Counted from the stretch's first letter, positions 10,893 to 25,800 are shown. The stretch is 64,000 nucleotides of DNA from Pelobates cultripes (GCA_933207985.1 OW240914.1:291939712-292003711), one strand, 5' to 3'. Made by a program: numbers and translations. Notes: a model not told the origin generated them from the letters alone.

Positions 10893-13800
10893 GTGAGCAG
10901 GGTGCTCTGAGCTGGCTGGAAGCTTGGATTCTCAGTACTGAAAACTTTATAGAAAGTTTACTCTAAAGTAGTAAAACTACTTTCCCTGTGATGCCATGGG
11001 TCTGCCTGAGTAGAATGGGAGTGGGAAACATTACCACAAGTCCAATTTTATGTATAGCATAGCCCTAGTTAACTTTTCATATGCTAGCTTTTGTGTGGCA
11101 AGGAATCACGGGAGTTGTAGTTTTAGCACAGCAGGGGAGTGCTAGATCCACTTGGTTCAATCATGATGGGAATTCACATGATCACTTCCTATAGTGAATA
11201 ATCCCCTGGAAAGCAGTTTCAAGTTGTAATGAGCTAATTTTGGCCATTTTGCTCACTAAACACCCAAATGTTTTATTTTATATTTTGTTAATTTGGCATC
11301 AGTAGCCCATATTTTGAAGTTCAAATTTCACTGCAATTTGGTAACTTGTGCTGTGTTCTTTCCTCATTCCAAGTGTTAAAGGGCTAGATTGTCATTCTAT
11401 CTTTACTTCCTTTTATACTTGTGTTTTAAAAATATATTTTCTTGATCAGCGATTACATTACCTTAATACTAAATTTTTTTTTTCTCATTCCAAGTGTTAT
11501 AGGGGTTGATTATTGGTGCCTCTCTAACTGTACTCTTATACTTGTGTTTTAAAAAATATTACTTTTTTTTTCTTTTTACTCAGAGGTTGCAGTGAGAATA
11601 CAAAATAGTCACTGTTTAATTGATTTACCTAAAATGAAGCTTTACGTTTAATTGTTTTTTAATTGGGATTATAACTAGAAATGGCTTGCAAAACCTGCCG
11701 ATCTCTTGTCTACAGCCTTTACAAACCTCCCTCTGCGGTTGTCCAGACTTCCCAATGCAGCTCAATGAAAAATCCGTGCAAGGCAGGTGACCTGTGCAAT
11801 TTCTGCCCTTTGAGTTTAGCTCCACTGAGCCAACCAAACCGGGAAGTAACAAAACATGTGTTTCGAAGCAAGACGGGTGTAACAAGCTTAATTTTATAAA
11901 AGTGTTACTTTCTATTGAAATCTGCACTTTTTGCAAAATTAGGGGAAACTCACAACACTTCTCAGCAAGCTAAAATGCTTTAGAGGTCTGAAGTGTTACT
12001 TCAACCCAGGGGTGGGGAGCTTTCAGCACTCAAGATGTTTTAGACTACATCTCCCTTGATGCTTTGTGAGCATTATGCGAGATGTGGTAAAAAAAACAAA
12101 GGTTCCCCAACTCTGCTTTAACCCTTTAGTACATAGGTGAGGTGAATCCCTTGTTATTGCGGCAATTCTTTATCTTTTATTGTGACAATCCTAATTGTCC
12201 TAATCATTGATCCACAAGGGTTAATAGAGTATTCTAATGTATTGAGATGTAGATTAAACAAGCAACTATTGTATAGACAATCAATCTATGAGATTGGGAA
12301 AAAAGTAGTTGCAGGTTAAAAGGTAAAATATTTTTTGGAGCTCATCATGTAATAAGTGTGTGTATGTATTGTAAATGATTTCTAGAGCATGATCATCTCA
12401 AGATCGAAGTTCTCTGGACTGACTAATTATCAAGTGGTTTTTTGATCACCCCCAATCACCAAGTGGGTAGGTGGATGGAGGTAATCCTTAAATCACAGGC
12501 GCAACTTCTGGTAACAAATGCTGTCATGTGCAATGTATGATTCATATTTAGAGGATATGATGAATACTTAATTTTTAAATTTCTCCCTTCTTTGACTATT
12601 TGCATGCCTGACTTATTAACTAGCCAGCCCGAAAGTGCACTGTTTTTGTTTGCCCTCTATGTAAATAGATTGCCTTTTAAAACACGTTCGCTGTGTCAAT
12701 ATTTATTTTGTTAAATGGCAGATCTATTGGAATTCTGTATAAAGAGCACTTCTGGATCGAAGTTGTAAAAAGTGAAGCGATTGCAAGTGTAGTTTCTAAA
12801 GTTTTGTGCCAGAATTGCTCATTCTATACAGCTCACAAATGTATGGGGTGAATGGGTTGGGTCTTGCAGTAAACCTTGCATTCAGACGTTCACGTCACAA
12901 ATATGATGGAAGCCTGGGGCTTATATGTCAAAAAGGTAATGATAAGGAGGAGCACTGATTAACGAAATCAACTTGTCGAGGAAAAGTGTGTTTTTTTGTT
13001 TTTTTTGTTGTTTTTTTTTGTTTTTTTTTTTTTTTTATATATTGGTTGTGGGTTTTAATTTGCTTTGGGATGTCAATATGGTAATAATGGGGTTGGAGTA
13101 AAAATATCTAAATGTATGTATTTTGCTGATTGCTACTGAGATAAGCTTGGCCATGCAGTGTTCTTCTATGTGGCTTATCTTAGTGGACCTACCTTGAAGG
13201 ACCTTATAGCAGCATGGGGGGGGGATGAAGAAAGGGTACCTGGTGGCACCCAGGTAAGTTATCAAACACAGTTTACCCTGGGAGGGTGCCAGGGCACTAC
13301 TGGCACCATGTCAACTAGGTATGGTGTGCATGTTCCTTTAAAAATAGCAGTTGAGGTGTTAAGTAAAATCCACATTGCGAGAGTGCATGTGAGGGATGAT
13401 GAGTTAGCAGGCGGCATCCAAAGGGCTTAATGCATTTTATACTTGAAGTGGCACTTCCTCCACATGTTTCAAATGAGTACTAGCAGTAGATATTGTTTGT
13501 TTCTACTCCTATTTGTTGCTACTCCCTATTTGTTAGTTTATGAAATAGTGAATTGATTACAGCTTAAAGGAAAAATCCAGGCACCATAACCACTACAGCT
13601 TTCTGTAGCATTTATGGTTCCAGAATGCCTTGGTGCTCCCCAAATTCAAGCGGTCAAACCGCTTGACTTCTTACCTGGGGTCAACTGGCACTACTTAACA
13701 CCTCCACATCTGATGCCAGAGGACTGGAAGTTCTGGAGAAGAACTGAGTGTCAGTTGTTAGCACTCTTCACCCAGGAGAGTTAATAGACGTTCTTGCTTT

Positions 13801-16800
13801 GGAACCTTCAGTGATAAAACATTAAAACAAAAAAACTACAAGCAAGTTGTATTGTTCCTTTTAAGAAAAACAAAACCCAATAGGTAGTCATTGGTTTTAA
13901 TACAATTTTTTATTTTCTTTAAGGGTCATTGAAATATGACACCATGTGCAAATTTCAGCAGACCTATATCATTGGCATGCAGAAGCCTCTGAGATGGCAC
14001 AACAACCACCACCATTATTCCTGGATACACCAATTAAAAACCTACACTAAAATAATCTTTTAATGTTGTTCAGCCTTTTATGGAGCCATAACTGGCAACT
14101 GGCTTTCTGTATCAATGCTAGCAGAGCATAAACCTTGGCACAGGGCAGTAACAATTGTAAACCATCCTTTAGCCCATTGCTCTAGCTTTGTTTACCACTA
14201 AGAGCAACAAGTTCACTGGTAACGAAAAAACATTGTATGACTTCACAGTATTGTCTCTTTATCTACTTTTTACCTCTTTAGTATTGCTGGCTAGAAATCC
14301 TGTGTAGGGTTCAATTATGCAGCACATCTTAATAGACCATATAATTAGGAAGGAACACCTCTGGTGAAATGATAAATACAACATTATCAACCCTCATCAT
14401 TTATATTGCCCAACTTGTTCTGCCATGCTTTATAATTATTATAGAGGGGGAAATTTTAACAATAAATGAGACTGTTGCAAAATGTTACAGAAACAATAGG
14501 TTTATGAGGACCCTGCTCAGACGAGCTTACAATCTTACATTAATTGCACAGTATTGGAAAGGATGTCATTATTTGAAGTATCCTGTCAAAAATGAAGAAA
14601 TAGATATAATGTAAGACAGGGCTTAAAGGACCACTACAGGCACCCAGACCCCTTAAGCTAATTGAAGTGGTCTGGGTGCTGTGTCCCTTTTGCACTTAGT
14701 GCTGTAATGTAAAACATGCAAGAAAAGGATAAGTAAATGCTTTGTCTCTATATACCAAATCAAAAAGAGAGGGAGATAGATATAAGGCAATGTGGTCAGA
14801 TTGGTGGTACCAGCGCCACCTATGGGCTTGGACCCAAAAAATAATATATGTGCTGGTAATAATTGTAACTGAAAAAACACACGTGAAATGATTAACAATT
14901 CTATCACTAATTTGGTTATGGTAGGTATATACCAGAGGGAAGGACTATAACTGATTGTTCCAATTACTGTCGCATGTACCCTTTAACAAAATATCTATAA
15001 CTTTATTTGTCCTGTCACTGTAAGGGGTACAATGTGAGAAAAAAGAAAAACAAGTCTTAGATGACTAGTAGTGAACTAACAGTATTGTGACTGCTCATCG
15101 TTAAGTAGTGTGTGGTCAAAGTGCAGCGAATAATGTAATTGGCTGTCCACTTAACAATCGCTTGTATGACCAAATGCAAAAGAATAGTCTGTACTAAAGA
15201 GCAGATAACTGTCCGCTAAATAGTAATCACAAGGTTACCCTCCAACCTACAGAGATATGAGGTTGGAGGGAAACTTTGTGATTACTATTTAGCGGACAGT
15301 TATCTGCTCTTTAGTACAGACTATTCTTTTGCATTTGGTCATACAAGCGATTAAGTGGGATTTCAGTTTCTTGCCACTGCAAATTTGGAGGGTCCATCAC
15401 ATACTAACCAGGTGTGAATTTCAAGTCGCTAGGGCTAAATGTTGCATGCCAATTGCAAGTGGGCAACTAGGCATGTGGAAATTTTGATCCCTGACTTTGA
15501 TTGCATCTTGTGATTTTATTGGACACTATATATTTATGCATTTTGTTATACACAAATAATGCTTTGTGGCCAAAACCACATTTTTATTGCGCAATATGCC
15601 CAAACAAAGATTTACATTTTCACACCTTCTGTTTGCTGCATGTTCCACTGTTTGTTCTTCCCTGTCTAATTAGTGACAAGTACACAGCAACCAAGTCAGC
15701 TTGCCAAAAATCTGAGCTGCTCATTCTAACAGTGGTGATGTTATTGTGAAAATGCAAAGTCAAGGAATAAAAACATTCTGCTGTAAAGTAAGGCCACACA
15801 AGTCTTCAGAACCGGTGAATAGTGTAACAATGTCATTGCCTGCAACCTGACATTCAAGAATGATTCTTAAATAGTTGGCACAGGAACTCACCCATTGGGT
15901 GTTTTCATTAATTAGGCTTGCATGGCCACACAACTTTTTTTTTTTTTAATGGTAAATTAATTTTATTTTTAAACCATTTAATTCAGTGTAGGCAGTCTGC
16001 ATCACTAGGGTGAAACTGCTTGGGAAAAGAGCATGCGGACACTGCATGTGTCGAAGGTCCATGTGACTCTCCACTTGTATGTCTTGACAGATTCCTTGAT
16101 GCATTCTGGAGAAAGCTGGAGCTCAAGCTTCACCAGCTTACCCCGCTAAAGTCGGGTGATCTTACTCTGAAAACCACCTCTACACTCCCATCAAGCGCGG
16201 CTCAGATGGCCCCAAAATGGGGGCAGAGTGTGCACAAAATTATATTGAGACTAATTGTTCTGGTCCAGGGCTGAAGCTGGGGATGTGTCTGACTCAAGGT
16301 TGAATCAAGACACCAGCCTGTTTGCTACTGGGCTCTGATGCCTGTAGACGATGTACTGCCTATAGTGAGCATAAGATGAACTTGGCACACTGTCTGGGCA
16401 GAGCTCTTGGTCACTCACTTTTACCATCCTAATAGAGCTAGCTAGGGGAATTCTCTGTCCTATGACTTATGCTTGTATCTAGTTTCCTGCTATCTGTGGG
16501 CCATCACCTTGCGCACCTTGTATCATTTGTTTCTCTCATCCTCTCACCATTATGATGGCCTGCTAAGGGATTCACTTTAACTCTTAAATCGCAGTTACCT
16601 CTAATCTTCCAGTATTATCTATTCTATGAATAGAGTGGGGGTTCCCAACCCAGTCCTCAAGTACCTCCTACCAGTCAAGGATTTAGGAATAACATTGTTG
16701 TCTAAAGTGTTTTTTGTTTGTTTGTTGGTTGTTTTTTTTTTTTGGGGAGAGAAACACCTCCGACACAATTGGGTAATCCCTAAGTCCTGGACTGTTATGG

Positions 16801-19800
16801 GGTACTTGAGGACTGGGTTGGGAACCATTGCTTTAGAGCACAGAACTTGTTTTATTCACGGTTTGAATGACTTACTTAATCAGCACTGTTCTTATTTCCT
16901 ATTTTTTTTATTGCAAAAGAGGCTTGTCAAATCTTGCATTGTCCTCGTACACTGTTGATTAACATTGACGTAATGTTGTGCTAGCTATTACTCCTTGTGG
17001 ACACATCCTTGCTCATGTCATTTATTGCTTGTACTGGAACTCACACTAGTACCACTGTAATACATTTTAAATCTATGCCTCCATGAAAACAATGATTGAC
17101 AAAAAAACTAATTAGAAAATCACTTGCATACAGGGACATTGATTCATACACAAATCTCCTTACATGCATAGAGATATATTTGTATTTTATGCTGCTGTAA
17201 GAGTAAATAACTAATTGGCTACTAGCACACATATACCTATAAACCTAAATAACCAAGAAGTCATATGGCTTTGAAAATACATACACAAACAGCCACACGT
17301 ATACACAAATGCACAATCAATTGTATTGCCCTTCTCCTATTGTCAACCTATTTAATTGGCCATTCCTCCCATCCCCTTAACCTCATTTCATTAAAAGCTT
17401 CCAGTGCCTGCCTAGGGAGCACATCACTCTCTACACTGGGTCTGGACAAGGTTGGGTTGATAATAAACCACTAGGGATTAACTCTTCTCACCCTTCCACC
17501 CCACCACATCAAGGTAAGCAATAAGGTGGGGGCGATGAACTTTCTTTTCTTTAAATCATGCCCGTGCCCCTGCTGTTCTATGTACATGCTTGTGTAGAGC
17601 ACTCCTAGAAGATTGCCTGAGCGTGCATGCAATTGTACAGAAATTTGAAAGATTCACGAGTGGAAAAACCAGCGGTAACCGGGGGCCCACTGTGAGAACT
17701 AGGGAAAAATGCTAGCATTGGGTCATCTGCTATTAGTTCAGCCATTAGTGATGAATCATGGAATAGCAAAGTAGCGAACAGTGTGCATGGGATTGTGGTG
17801 TTTTTGGTTTTTCTCACCCCACTATATATGGTGCAAGATGGAACATTGAGCATTCACATTTCTTGAAGTGCCATGTCAGCTTCAAATTTGAGCTTCGTGA
17901 ACCCTAGCCATCTGGGGAGAGGAGGCAGACTTATGGAAAATTTGTTTTGAGAGTGAGCAATGGCATGTTCACCCCAACTTGTTTGTTTATTAAAGCAGCC
18001 ACCGATTGGTTGAGAGCTGTCGGAGAGGGCACTAGGTCCAATCCCCTGTTTTAATATTTTGCCTTCACCCGCTGGCCATGGTGATCTGTCCACCATCTAC
18101 TGTTTAATTTACAGTTTCTCAGCTGATTCTACAGGTAATTGGCATGGGAAGGATATCCCTGTGGGATGGTGCCTTTATAGGGACTGGGCATCCCCATTTA
18201 GTATAGTAGATTTATCCCCATCTGTCATACTGGAGGTCTAAGCCCTCCATTCTCGAACAATAGGAATGCTGCCCCCATCCCAACCAAAAATAATGCAAAA
18301 TAATTCTTGGTGGCTTGTTTATATACAGCTAGAAGAAAAAGCTGTTAAATTGTACAGAAAATGTTTCATTTTGTTGAAGCCGAAGGAGTTGCAATAACAT
18401 TGTTAGAATGTCTTCATATTTAGTATTAACTGTCACAAAGCCAAAATTTGCATTTTGTGCAACTTCATAAGCTTGGATTTCATTCTTATTTTTAATCTAT
18501 GTATCTCAGTGCTGTTAATGTATTTTTCATCGGTGCGTGATGAAAATAAAATACATACACCCTGCCCCAGAGCTGCGTTAAAAAAAAAAATTTAAAAAAA
18601 AATTAAATTGCACAATTTACAAATAACTAAAAAATGTAGATGGTGCCAACATCAAAAGGTGCAGAAAAATTCTTCTGCAGACTTCCACACTGTTAGGATT
18701 CTTTCCTAAAATGAGAATTCAAAGTGAATTTCACATTTAAGACCGGAGCAGCCAAACAAATGGCATGCCTAACTTGTAAGAGTTTTTCAATTTTGCTTAT
18801 TTAGACCTTGAATTTGTCATTCATTCTGTTTACGTGTTGAATTCTGACGTTTGTAAAACACCCAGTGATATAATAATAATAATAATAATAATAAACTGTT
18901 AATGTTCTCACTCTTTTTGTTTTTGTCATGGTTTTCAGTACAAAACGTAATATTGTAAAGTGAATCTGGTGGGTTGTGTTTTTTTTTATTTATTTATTTA
19001 TTTTTTAAGTGCTTCTGTCACCATCTGCATAATTTTCAAATTGCCATAGAACCATGACTACTCCGCTTGCTGTGCTGTGCAGTGCCTTAGGGGTGCAGGG
19101 AACATTGAGTTATACTTAACTGAATTTGTTCTTCGCACCGACCGGTATCTTATTCCTGCCAATCCTCTTCAGTTCCCAGTGCTTCAGGTACCAGGAGTTG
19201 ACATCAGCTTTGTAATATCGCGCATGCTCAATAGTATAAGACTGAGGTCTATGGAGGGTCCCACAAGATTGGGATCCTCCATAGAGTGAGCCCTTTTCAC
19301 TTTAGTTTTCACTGGTGATGTCGTAGAACTTGTTTTAAAGTTTAGAGTAAAGCTACCTTATTCACGTTTTGACTGAATTTCATTGAAATTCCAACCCACT
19401 CATTGTATTTGATAAAGTTATTACATTTAACAAAACACTACTTTTGGATTTTAAGTAGGTTTTTCTCCTTATTTGTAAATTTGATAGAAAATCTGCTATA
19501 ACAATGTATAGATAAAATCGTATGCTCAATCTAATGAGCATATTTTATCTGGGATATTTTATTTTGGGATATCTCCTTTTAAAGACATTTTGAACATTTT
19601 TCACTTTGTTTGAATGTCTTTGAGGAATGAAACCCTGTGGTAGAATATCTTTAACTTTTAAAGTTCTGCATCTGTTACCTCTATCAAAAATCAATGGATA
19701 TACTGTAGAACCTGGAAGAAGTACTTTCTTCTACTGGTTTTCTGGTATCATAAATTGATCTTAAAGTGTGAGAGGTCCAAAGAGAAACAGACTTTTTCAG

Positions 19801-22800
19801 ATACCTTTGTGTTGGCACTTGGCGTTTAGAACATTGGGCCCCTCGTGTTTAATATGTATGTGTTTGTTTATATCTCCCGCTCTCCAAAAATGGGACCATG
19901 CTTTTGGCTTTGTCTACCTCGGGGGATGTAACTTTCTTCCTGCAAGCCCTTGGGTAGCACTTCTCCTTGGTCTTGTCCGAGGCCGCCTCTTCCACATTGA
20001 AGACCAATATCTCACATAAGCAGAGAGGTGGATTAGGCCAACAGAGAGTAGTAGAGTCACCTGTGAGTCCATTGTCTTGATGTTAAGTTAGTTGGAGAGA
20101 GTCCTGCAAACTTTATGGAGCCACTGTTCATGTAGTTTGAGTCTGCATGGACCTATGTTTTTTTTTTTATTTATTTATTTTTTGAACATTGTAGAGAGCC
20201 TGATTTTTGCATTATCGGTGTTTTCTTTTATTGGGTTCTTATTTGTATGGACTTTTTTTTTTCATTGTATTTGTTCATACTATGTTCTTTAAACTGTTTA
20301 CTACTTGCTAACCTGTGAAAATATTAAAATAAATCTTTGGAGTCCCTATGTAATCCATAGTTCATGTTTGGGGAGGTGCTTACTTTGATGTATGTAGGGC
20401 AGACTGTGACATGTATCTTTCTTTGGAACCCCTGGTCTTTGCCACCCACCAATTCGCCTACAAGAATAGCATAATTCTTCATTTTAGTGTGTTCGTAGTT
20501 TATATAAAATAAACCTAACCGTTCATATTTTGTACACCTTTTAAAAAAAGTTCAGTCTTCTGAGCCAAAAAGGGTGGAATAGAAAGGCAGCATGTGCTGC
20601 AAGCTTATTTTGTAGGGCTTAACTGGTGTACAATTGTTAGTGACTTTCTTTTAAAATTTTCATTTTTCTAGAAGTCTGATCCACGGCTGTTGGCGAGGTT
20701 TTTCTACGTAGATGAAGACGTGAGTGCGGTTATGCATGACTTGCGATGTTTGGATATAGAGAAGGAGCCTGCAAGTTACCTGATAGTACTCACACAGCTG
20801 CATAACACCCAGGTATTTGTGACTTTGCCATTTAGATTTACAATGTATGGTATTGAAACAATTCATCTTTTAGCCCATAAAATGTGAACTGTAAAGAGTC
20901 AAGTTGAGACATTCTGATTCACCTACTGTAAACTAAACTAAGTCACACAAAACATAGCTTAGTTTAAAAGGTGTGTGTGTGTGTGTGTGTATAATATATA
21001 TATATATATATATTTTTGTTTTTTGCGCAATAAAATACTTTTATAATGTTTAAATGCTCTTCAATATGCTTGATAGGAATAGGGTGTTTTTTATTATTAT
21101 TTTTTTAATGTCATTATAAAATACAATGTGTGTATGTGTTTGGCAGTTTATTTTTCTACTTTTATTATAAAGATTGTATATTTTGAGTTCTTAGTCAGTA
21201 AATCTTTACCAATACATTTAATTGCTTCATGCTGTGACTTCACAATTTTAAGCAACAGGTTGTAACGATTTTCCTCTTCCTCTAAGTACAATGGCTTATA
21301 TATATATATATATTTTTTTTTTCTTCTCCTCTTCTTTTTCTTCTGTTATAGGATCGCATGTTACTTCTCTTTGAGCAAATGTTGGAACAAGTTGTACCCA
21401 AAAAGCGGCGACCACGAGATTACTATTGGAAATTCCCAGATGATAATATGCCTGGTTACATGACCACTCATCTCCTGTTTGCAGCAGAGGTATAATGCAC
21501 TCTTTAAACTTAATGAGGACACTCTGTCTCACACCAGTCAAGCCATAAGACTTGCTTTTCCCACAGAAATCTCACATTTCCATTGATGTTACTACTGCAA
21601 GGGAGCCTGGGTGAGCACATGCAAATTGGTTCAACAAAGACTTTTTTTTTTTGCATCATCATATTCTATTTTTATACATGTATACAGCAAACAAACTCCA
21701 AGGAATCCATATTTAAAATGGAATGAGGCAAAAAGGGGATTCTTTGTTGAAGGACTTCCAGCGTCACCGGAATCCCCACAGGAAAGCTGTGGTTAATGCT
21801 TTTCTATAGGGAAATCCTAATGAGAGTGCGGCCATTAGGTCTCCCCCGTCCCAATCACTTAACATGTTCTTATTTTATTTTTTTTACCCCACTGTAACAT
21901 TCTTACGTTTTGTGTGTGTGTGTATGTATAATTTTATTTCCTATCAATTTAACATTTTTGTATACTTTTTCTAGCTCATGGTTGGTGGTACATATGTTGA
22001 GGTAGAAGAAACAGATGGAGAAACAATACGTCCTTTAGCACAAGAACTGCTGCGCAGTGTTGTGAACTTGCGGAACGTATTGAGAGAACAAAGCCTTGAG
22101 GATCCTAGCATATACCCAGAGCAAGCACAAAGGGCACTTCTGCGATATGACTACCTGTGTGCCGAGTTCGAGTTACGGTCTGTGCTTTTTCTATATTATT
22201 GTACTGCTAAAGTCGTGTTTTTGTCAGGCATACGTTATCTTTTTAACCCCTTAAGGACACGTGACATGTCATGATTCCCTTTTATTCCAGAAGTTTGGTC
22301 CTTAAGGGGTTAAAGAAACACTTCCTACACACCAAAACATTGGCTTAATTAAATGGTTTTGATATATATATCATGTCCCTGCAGTCTCACTGCTCAATTC
22401 TGTGCCATTTAGAAGTTAAACCACTTTGCATATGCAGCCCTAGCCACACATCACCTGGCTGAGACTGTCTCCCTAAACACTGCCTAAAATTTAGGTTGTT
22501 CGCTTCCCTCAAAATTAGTGTTTGGAATGTATCTTCTGCTTTAATTACTAGTGTGTGCTGAAGGTTCCCTTGTGTGATTTAAAGTTTAACCGTGCAGGAG
22601 ATAAATTTAAAAGTAAACACTGCGCTGTAAAAATTAAACTTTTATTTTATTTCATGCAGGCTGTGAGTCACAGCAAGGGGGGGCTAGGGTTACTTCAACC
22701 AAGAACCAGTGTTTTTCACCCTTTTGGGGGTGGTCAGCCTCTCCAAAATAAATCTAAATAAAATTCTCTCTCAGCATGATCTTCCAACAATGACTTCACA

Positions 22801-25800
22801 CTCACCTGAGTGAGAGGGAGGACCGTGTCGACACAGGTGGAGGGGGGCGGTGCTGCTATTGGTTGTCTGGTGCCAGCAGGTACAGAAAACACCAATTTTG
22901 AACATAATTGACACTAGCTAGCCCTGAACTTTATTCTGGGTTGGCCAATGATGCTGCCGGAGGTAATTACTCCTCTGGCAGTGCATGGGTTAATCTGTAT
23001 GTGCAGCATTTCGTAGCAAAATGTTGCACATACAGTCTCAAGACACCGTGAGCACTTATATCACTGAAGTGGTCATGGTGCTTGCAGTCACCCTTTACCT
23101 CCAAAACTGCAGAAGACTGAACAGTGTGACTGCAGGGCATGATCTATACACAAAAACTGCTTCATTAAGCTAATGTTGTTTTGATGCTTAGGGTGTCCCT
23201 TTAAGGCTTTTTTGGAATGATGAAGAGACATTAATGTTGTGTGGGGGTTTTTTTTTCTTTCATTTTTAACATCAGAGAAGACTTCTTAAAAACTTCCATG
23301 CACACGTGTTCAGCATTGACTATCTTTCTCTCTTTTTTTTAATCATTACACAGCTATATGTCACTGGTGTCAAATGTAAAGACTCCTGAAGAAATCTATG
23401 AGCAGCAAGAAGTTGCTGTGCTTTTCTGTGAGACTGTTTCTAGGTAAGCACCACATCCCTAACTAATTTAGAAACTGGGCACTCCTGGTGAATTACTTGA
23501 TTTTGTCCAGTTTAAAAAAAAAAAAATAAATAACAAAATGTAAACTTTATTGCCTATGTTTTCTAGCGATCGACCGATTAGATTTTTTTTTTTTTTTTTT
23601 TTGGAGCAGATACTGATAACCTGTGCACTTTCAGGCCGATAGCCCATAACTTGCCGATATTCTGTACATTTACAATTTTGAAAAAATAAACAAATTCTAA
23701 AGGTAAATGCACAAAATATACATGCCACATGTAGTGGATGAAGTGTGTTTTAGAAAGGGGAACTGTGTGTGTTTGTGCATATATTTATATATAATGAATG
23801 CAGAGTGTGTTTGTGTAGTGTGTGTGTATATAATGAATGCAGTGTGTGTATGTAGTGCAGGGCTCGAGAAATCCCAGGTCGCCATGGTGACTAAAGATTT
23901 TGCCAGGGCGCCTGGGCATTTGTCAACTTTTTATCTAAATAAGCAAATAATGGAGCTGGCCGTTGGGTGATAGTTGCAGCCGGCTGCCCTGAGCTTCATG
24001 GAGGCGGCCGGCTCAGTGGAGCATCCAGACGTCGGCTGGGGCAGTGTGCGAGGGAGCAGTGATCTTCCAGCGGCTCTTCTCTGCACCCTCGCACTGTTTA
24101 ATGATGCAGGGAGCCGGAATACGGCGTCATTCCGACCCCGGCATCACAGGGAGCAGAGAGGAGCTGCATGGTAGATTACTGCTCTCTCACACAGGAAGAG
24201 AGAGCAGCCCCACTGGACCCCAGGGAAGGTCCACTCAGCCCTTCCAAAAGGTAGGGAGGTTAAGTGGATAAAAAAAAGTGTGTGTGTGCCCCTGGCTGTG
24301 TGTGTGCGCGCCCCCTTGGCTGTGTGTGTGCGCGCCCCCTTGGCTGTGTGTGTGTGTGCGCGCGCCCCCCTGGCTGTGTGTGTGTGCGCGCGCCCCCCTG
24401 GCTGTGTGTGTGTGCGCGCGCCCCCCTGGCTGTGTGTGTGTGCGCGCGCCCCCCTGGCTGTGTGTGTGTGCGCGCGCCCCCCTGGCTGTGTGTGTGTGCG
24501 CGCACCCCCCTGGCTGTGTGTGTGTGTGTGCGCGCGCGCCCCCCTGGCTGTGTGTGTGTGCGCGCGCGCCCCCCTGGCTGTGTGTGTGTGCGCGCGCGCC
24601 CCCCTGGCTGTGTGTGTGTGCGCGCGCGCCCCCCTGGCTGTGTGTGTGTGTGTGCGCGCGCGCCCCCCTGGCTGTGTGTGTGTGTGTGCGCGCGCCCCCC
24701 TGGCTGTGTGTGTGTGTGCGCGCGCCCCCCTGGCTGTGTGTGTGTGTGCGAGGGGGGATATAGTATTCCCTTGTGGTCCGGTAGCTTGTTAAGTACTGGG
24801 GGGGCCCGCAGCAAGCTGTTTCTTACCTCCCACCAGCTCCCTTCTGCTCCCCTGTGTAAATCTTGCGGCCCTTAGTGCCGCACGGAGTGTTAGCATGGTA
24901 ACCCATGGCAACACTCTGCGGCCGCGGGACTCGCGAGATTTACACAGGGGAGCGGAAAGGAGCTGCTGGGAGGTAAGTAACAGCTTGCTGCATGTAATGG
25001 GCCCGGCTGTCCTAGGAGGTATTATCGGCATCTCTATTGGCCGATACGATATTGCCGAAAATACCGAATATCGGCCGATAATATCGGTAAAGCCGATAAT
25101 CAGGCGATCCCTAATGTTTTCCCACTCCTTTTTAGTAATGGTTGTACAATAATATGCGTATTTGCTATAATGCAAAGCTATGCTCAGGCTTGCATTATCA
25201 AACTAGAATAGAAGGAATTCTATTGAGAGCCAGCTTTGCTTTCTTAAAATTTTTTGTTCTGTTTAATTTTTTTATTACAGAGCTTTGCAAAAGGGATACA
25301 TAACCCAAGAAATGATTGATGACTATGAACCTGAGCTAATGATTTCTATCCCACGCTTGGCTATTATTAGGTATGTGAAATCCGTTACTTAATTCACTTC
25401 CTTTTCTCTGTCACTCAATCTATAATTGGTTAGTTACTGATTTGTTGCATTAATGGGGCAGCTCCATATAAGCATTCTGCAGGTTTGGTTAGTTTAGAGC
25501 AATTGTAGTGCCCACTACCTTTTTTTTTTTTTTTTTGTCTAAAATTCCATCTATACATTGTGCTAGATTTTATTTTCTTGTTTGTTTGTGGGGGTTTTTT
25601 TTCTTCTCCCACCTGTCAATCACTCCTTCGGCATAGACTCTATGCAGTACAGGTAGTCCTTCTGCTCTCCATCTAGCACTGCATTGGCAAATCTACTTCG
25701 TTTTTCAAAACCCACAGCAATATAGTAAAATCAATGGAGTCTCTGTGTCTTCAATCCTGCAGTGGCCTGCTGATTTATCCAGATGGTCCCTTGAGTCTCC

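Larger units (their letters stand above)
10893..20671 (+). other. Intron 1 of the zfyve28-like gene (9.8 kb)
   Basis: Donor gtgagc, acceptor ttttctag. Contains MITEs (12007-12115, 13564-13864, 14623-14700, about 16636-16830), a 210-bp palindrome (15147-15358), a TATAGCGCC-type dispersed repeat trace (about 14430-14590), a (TAA)n at 18869-18895 and long T-runs near 13000. No additional exon was recognised; 16840-20670 is AT-rich without identifiable features. Confidence 0.75.
22178..23353 (+). other. Intron 4 of the zfyve28-like gene
   Basis: Nearly filled by two adjacent TTAA-bounded elements (22243-22313 and 22310-23204). Confidence 0.8.

Noticed and set aside
24260..24875. Overlapping open frames of 160-203 codons rich in Cys/Val or His/Thr
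   Set aside because: They exist in several frames on both strands only because the GT/GC/C minisatellite has no stop codons; composition is purely repeat-driven.
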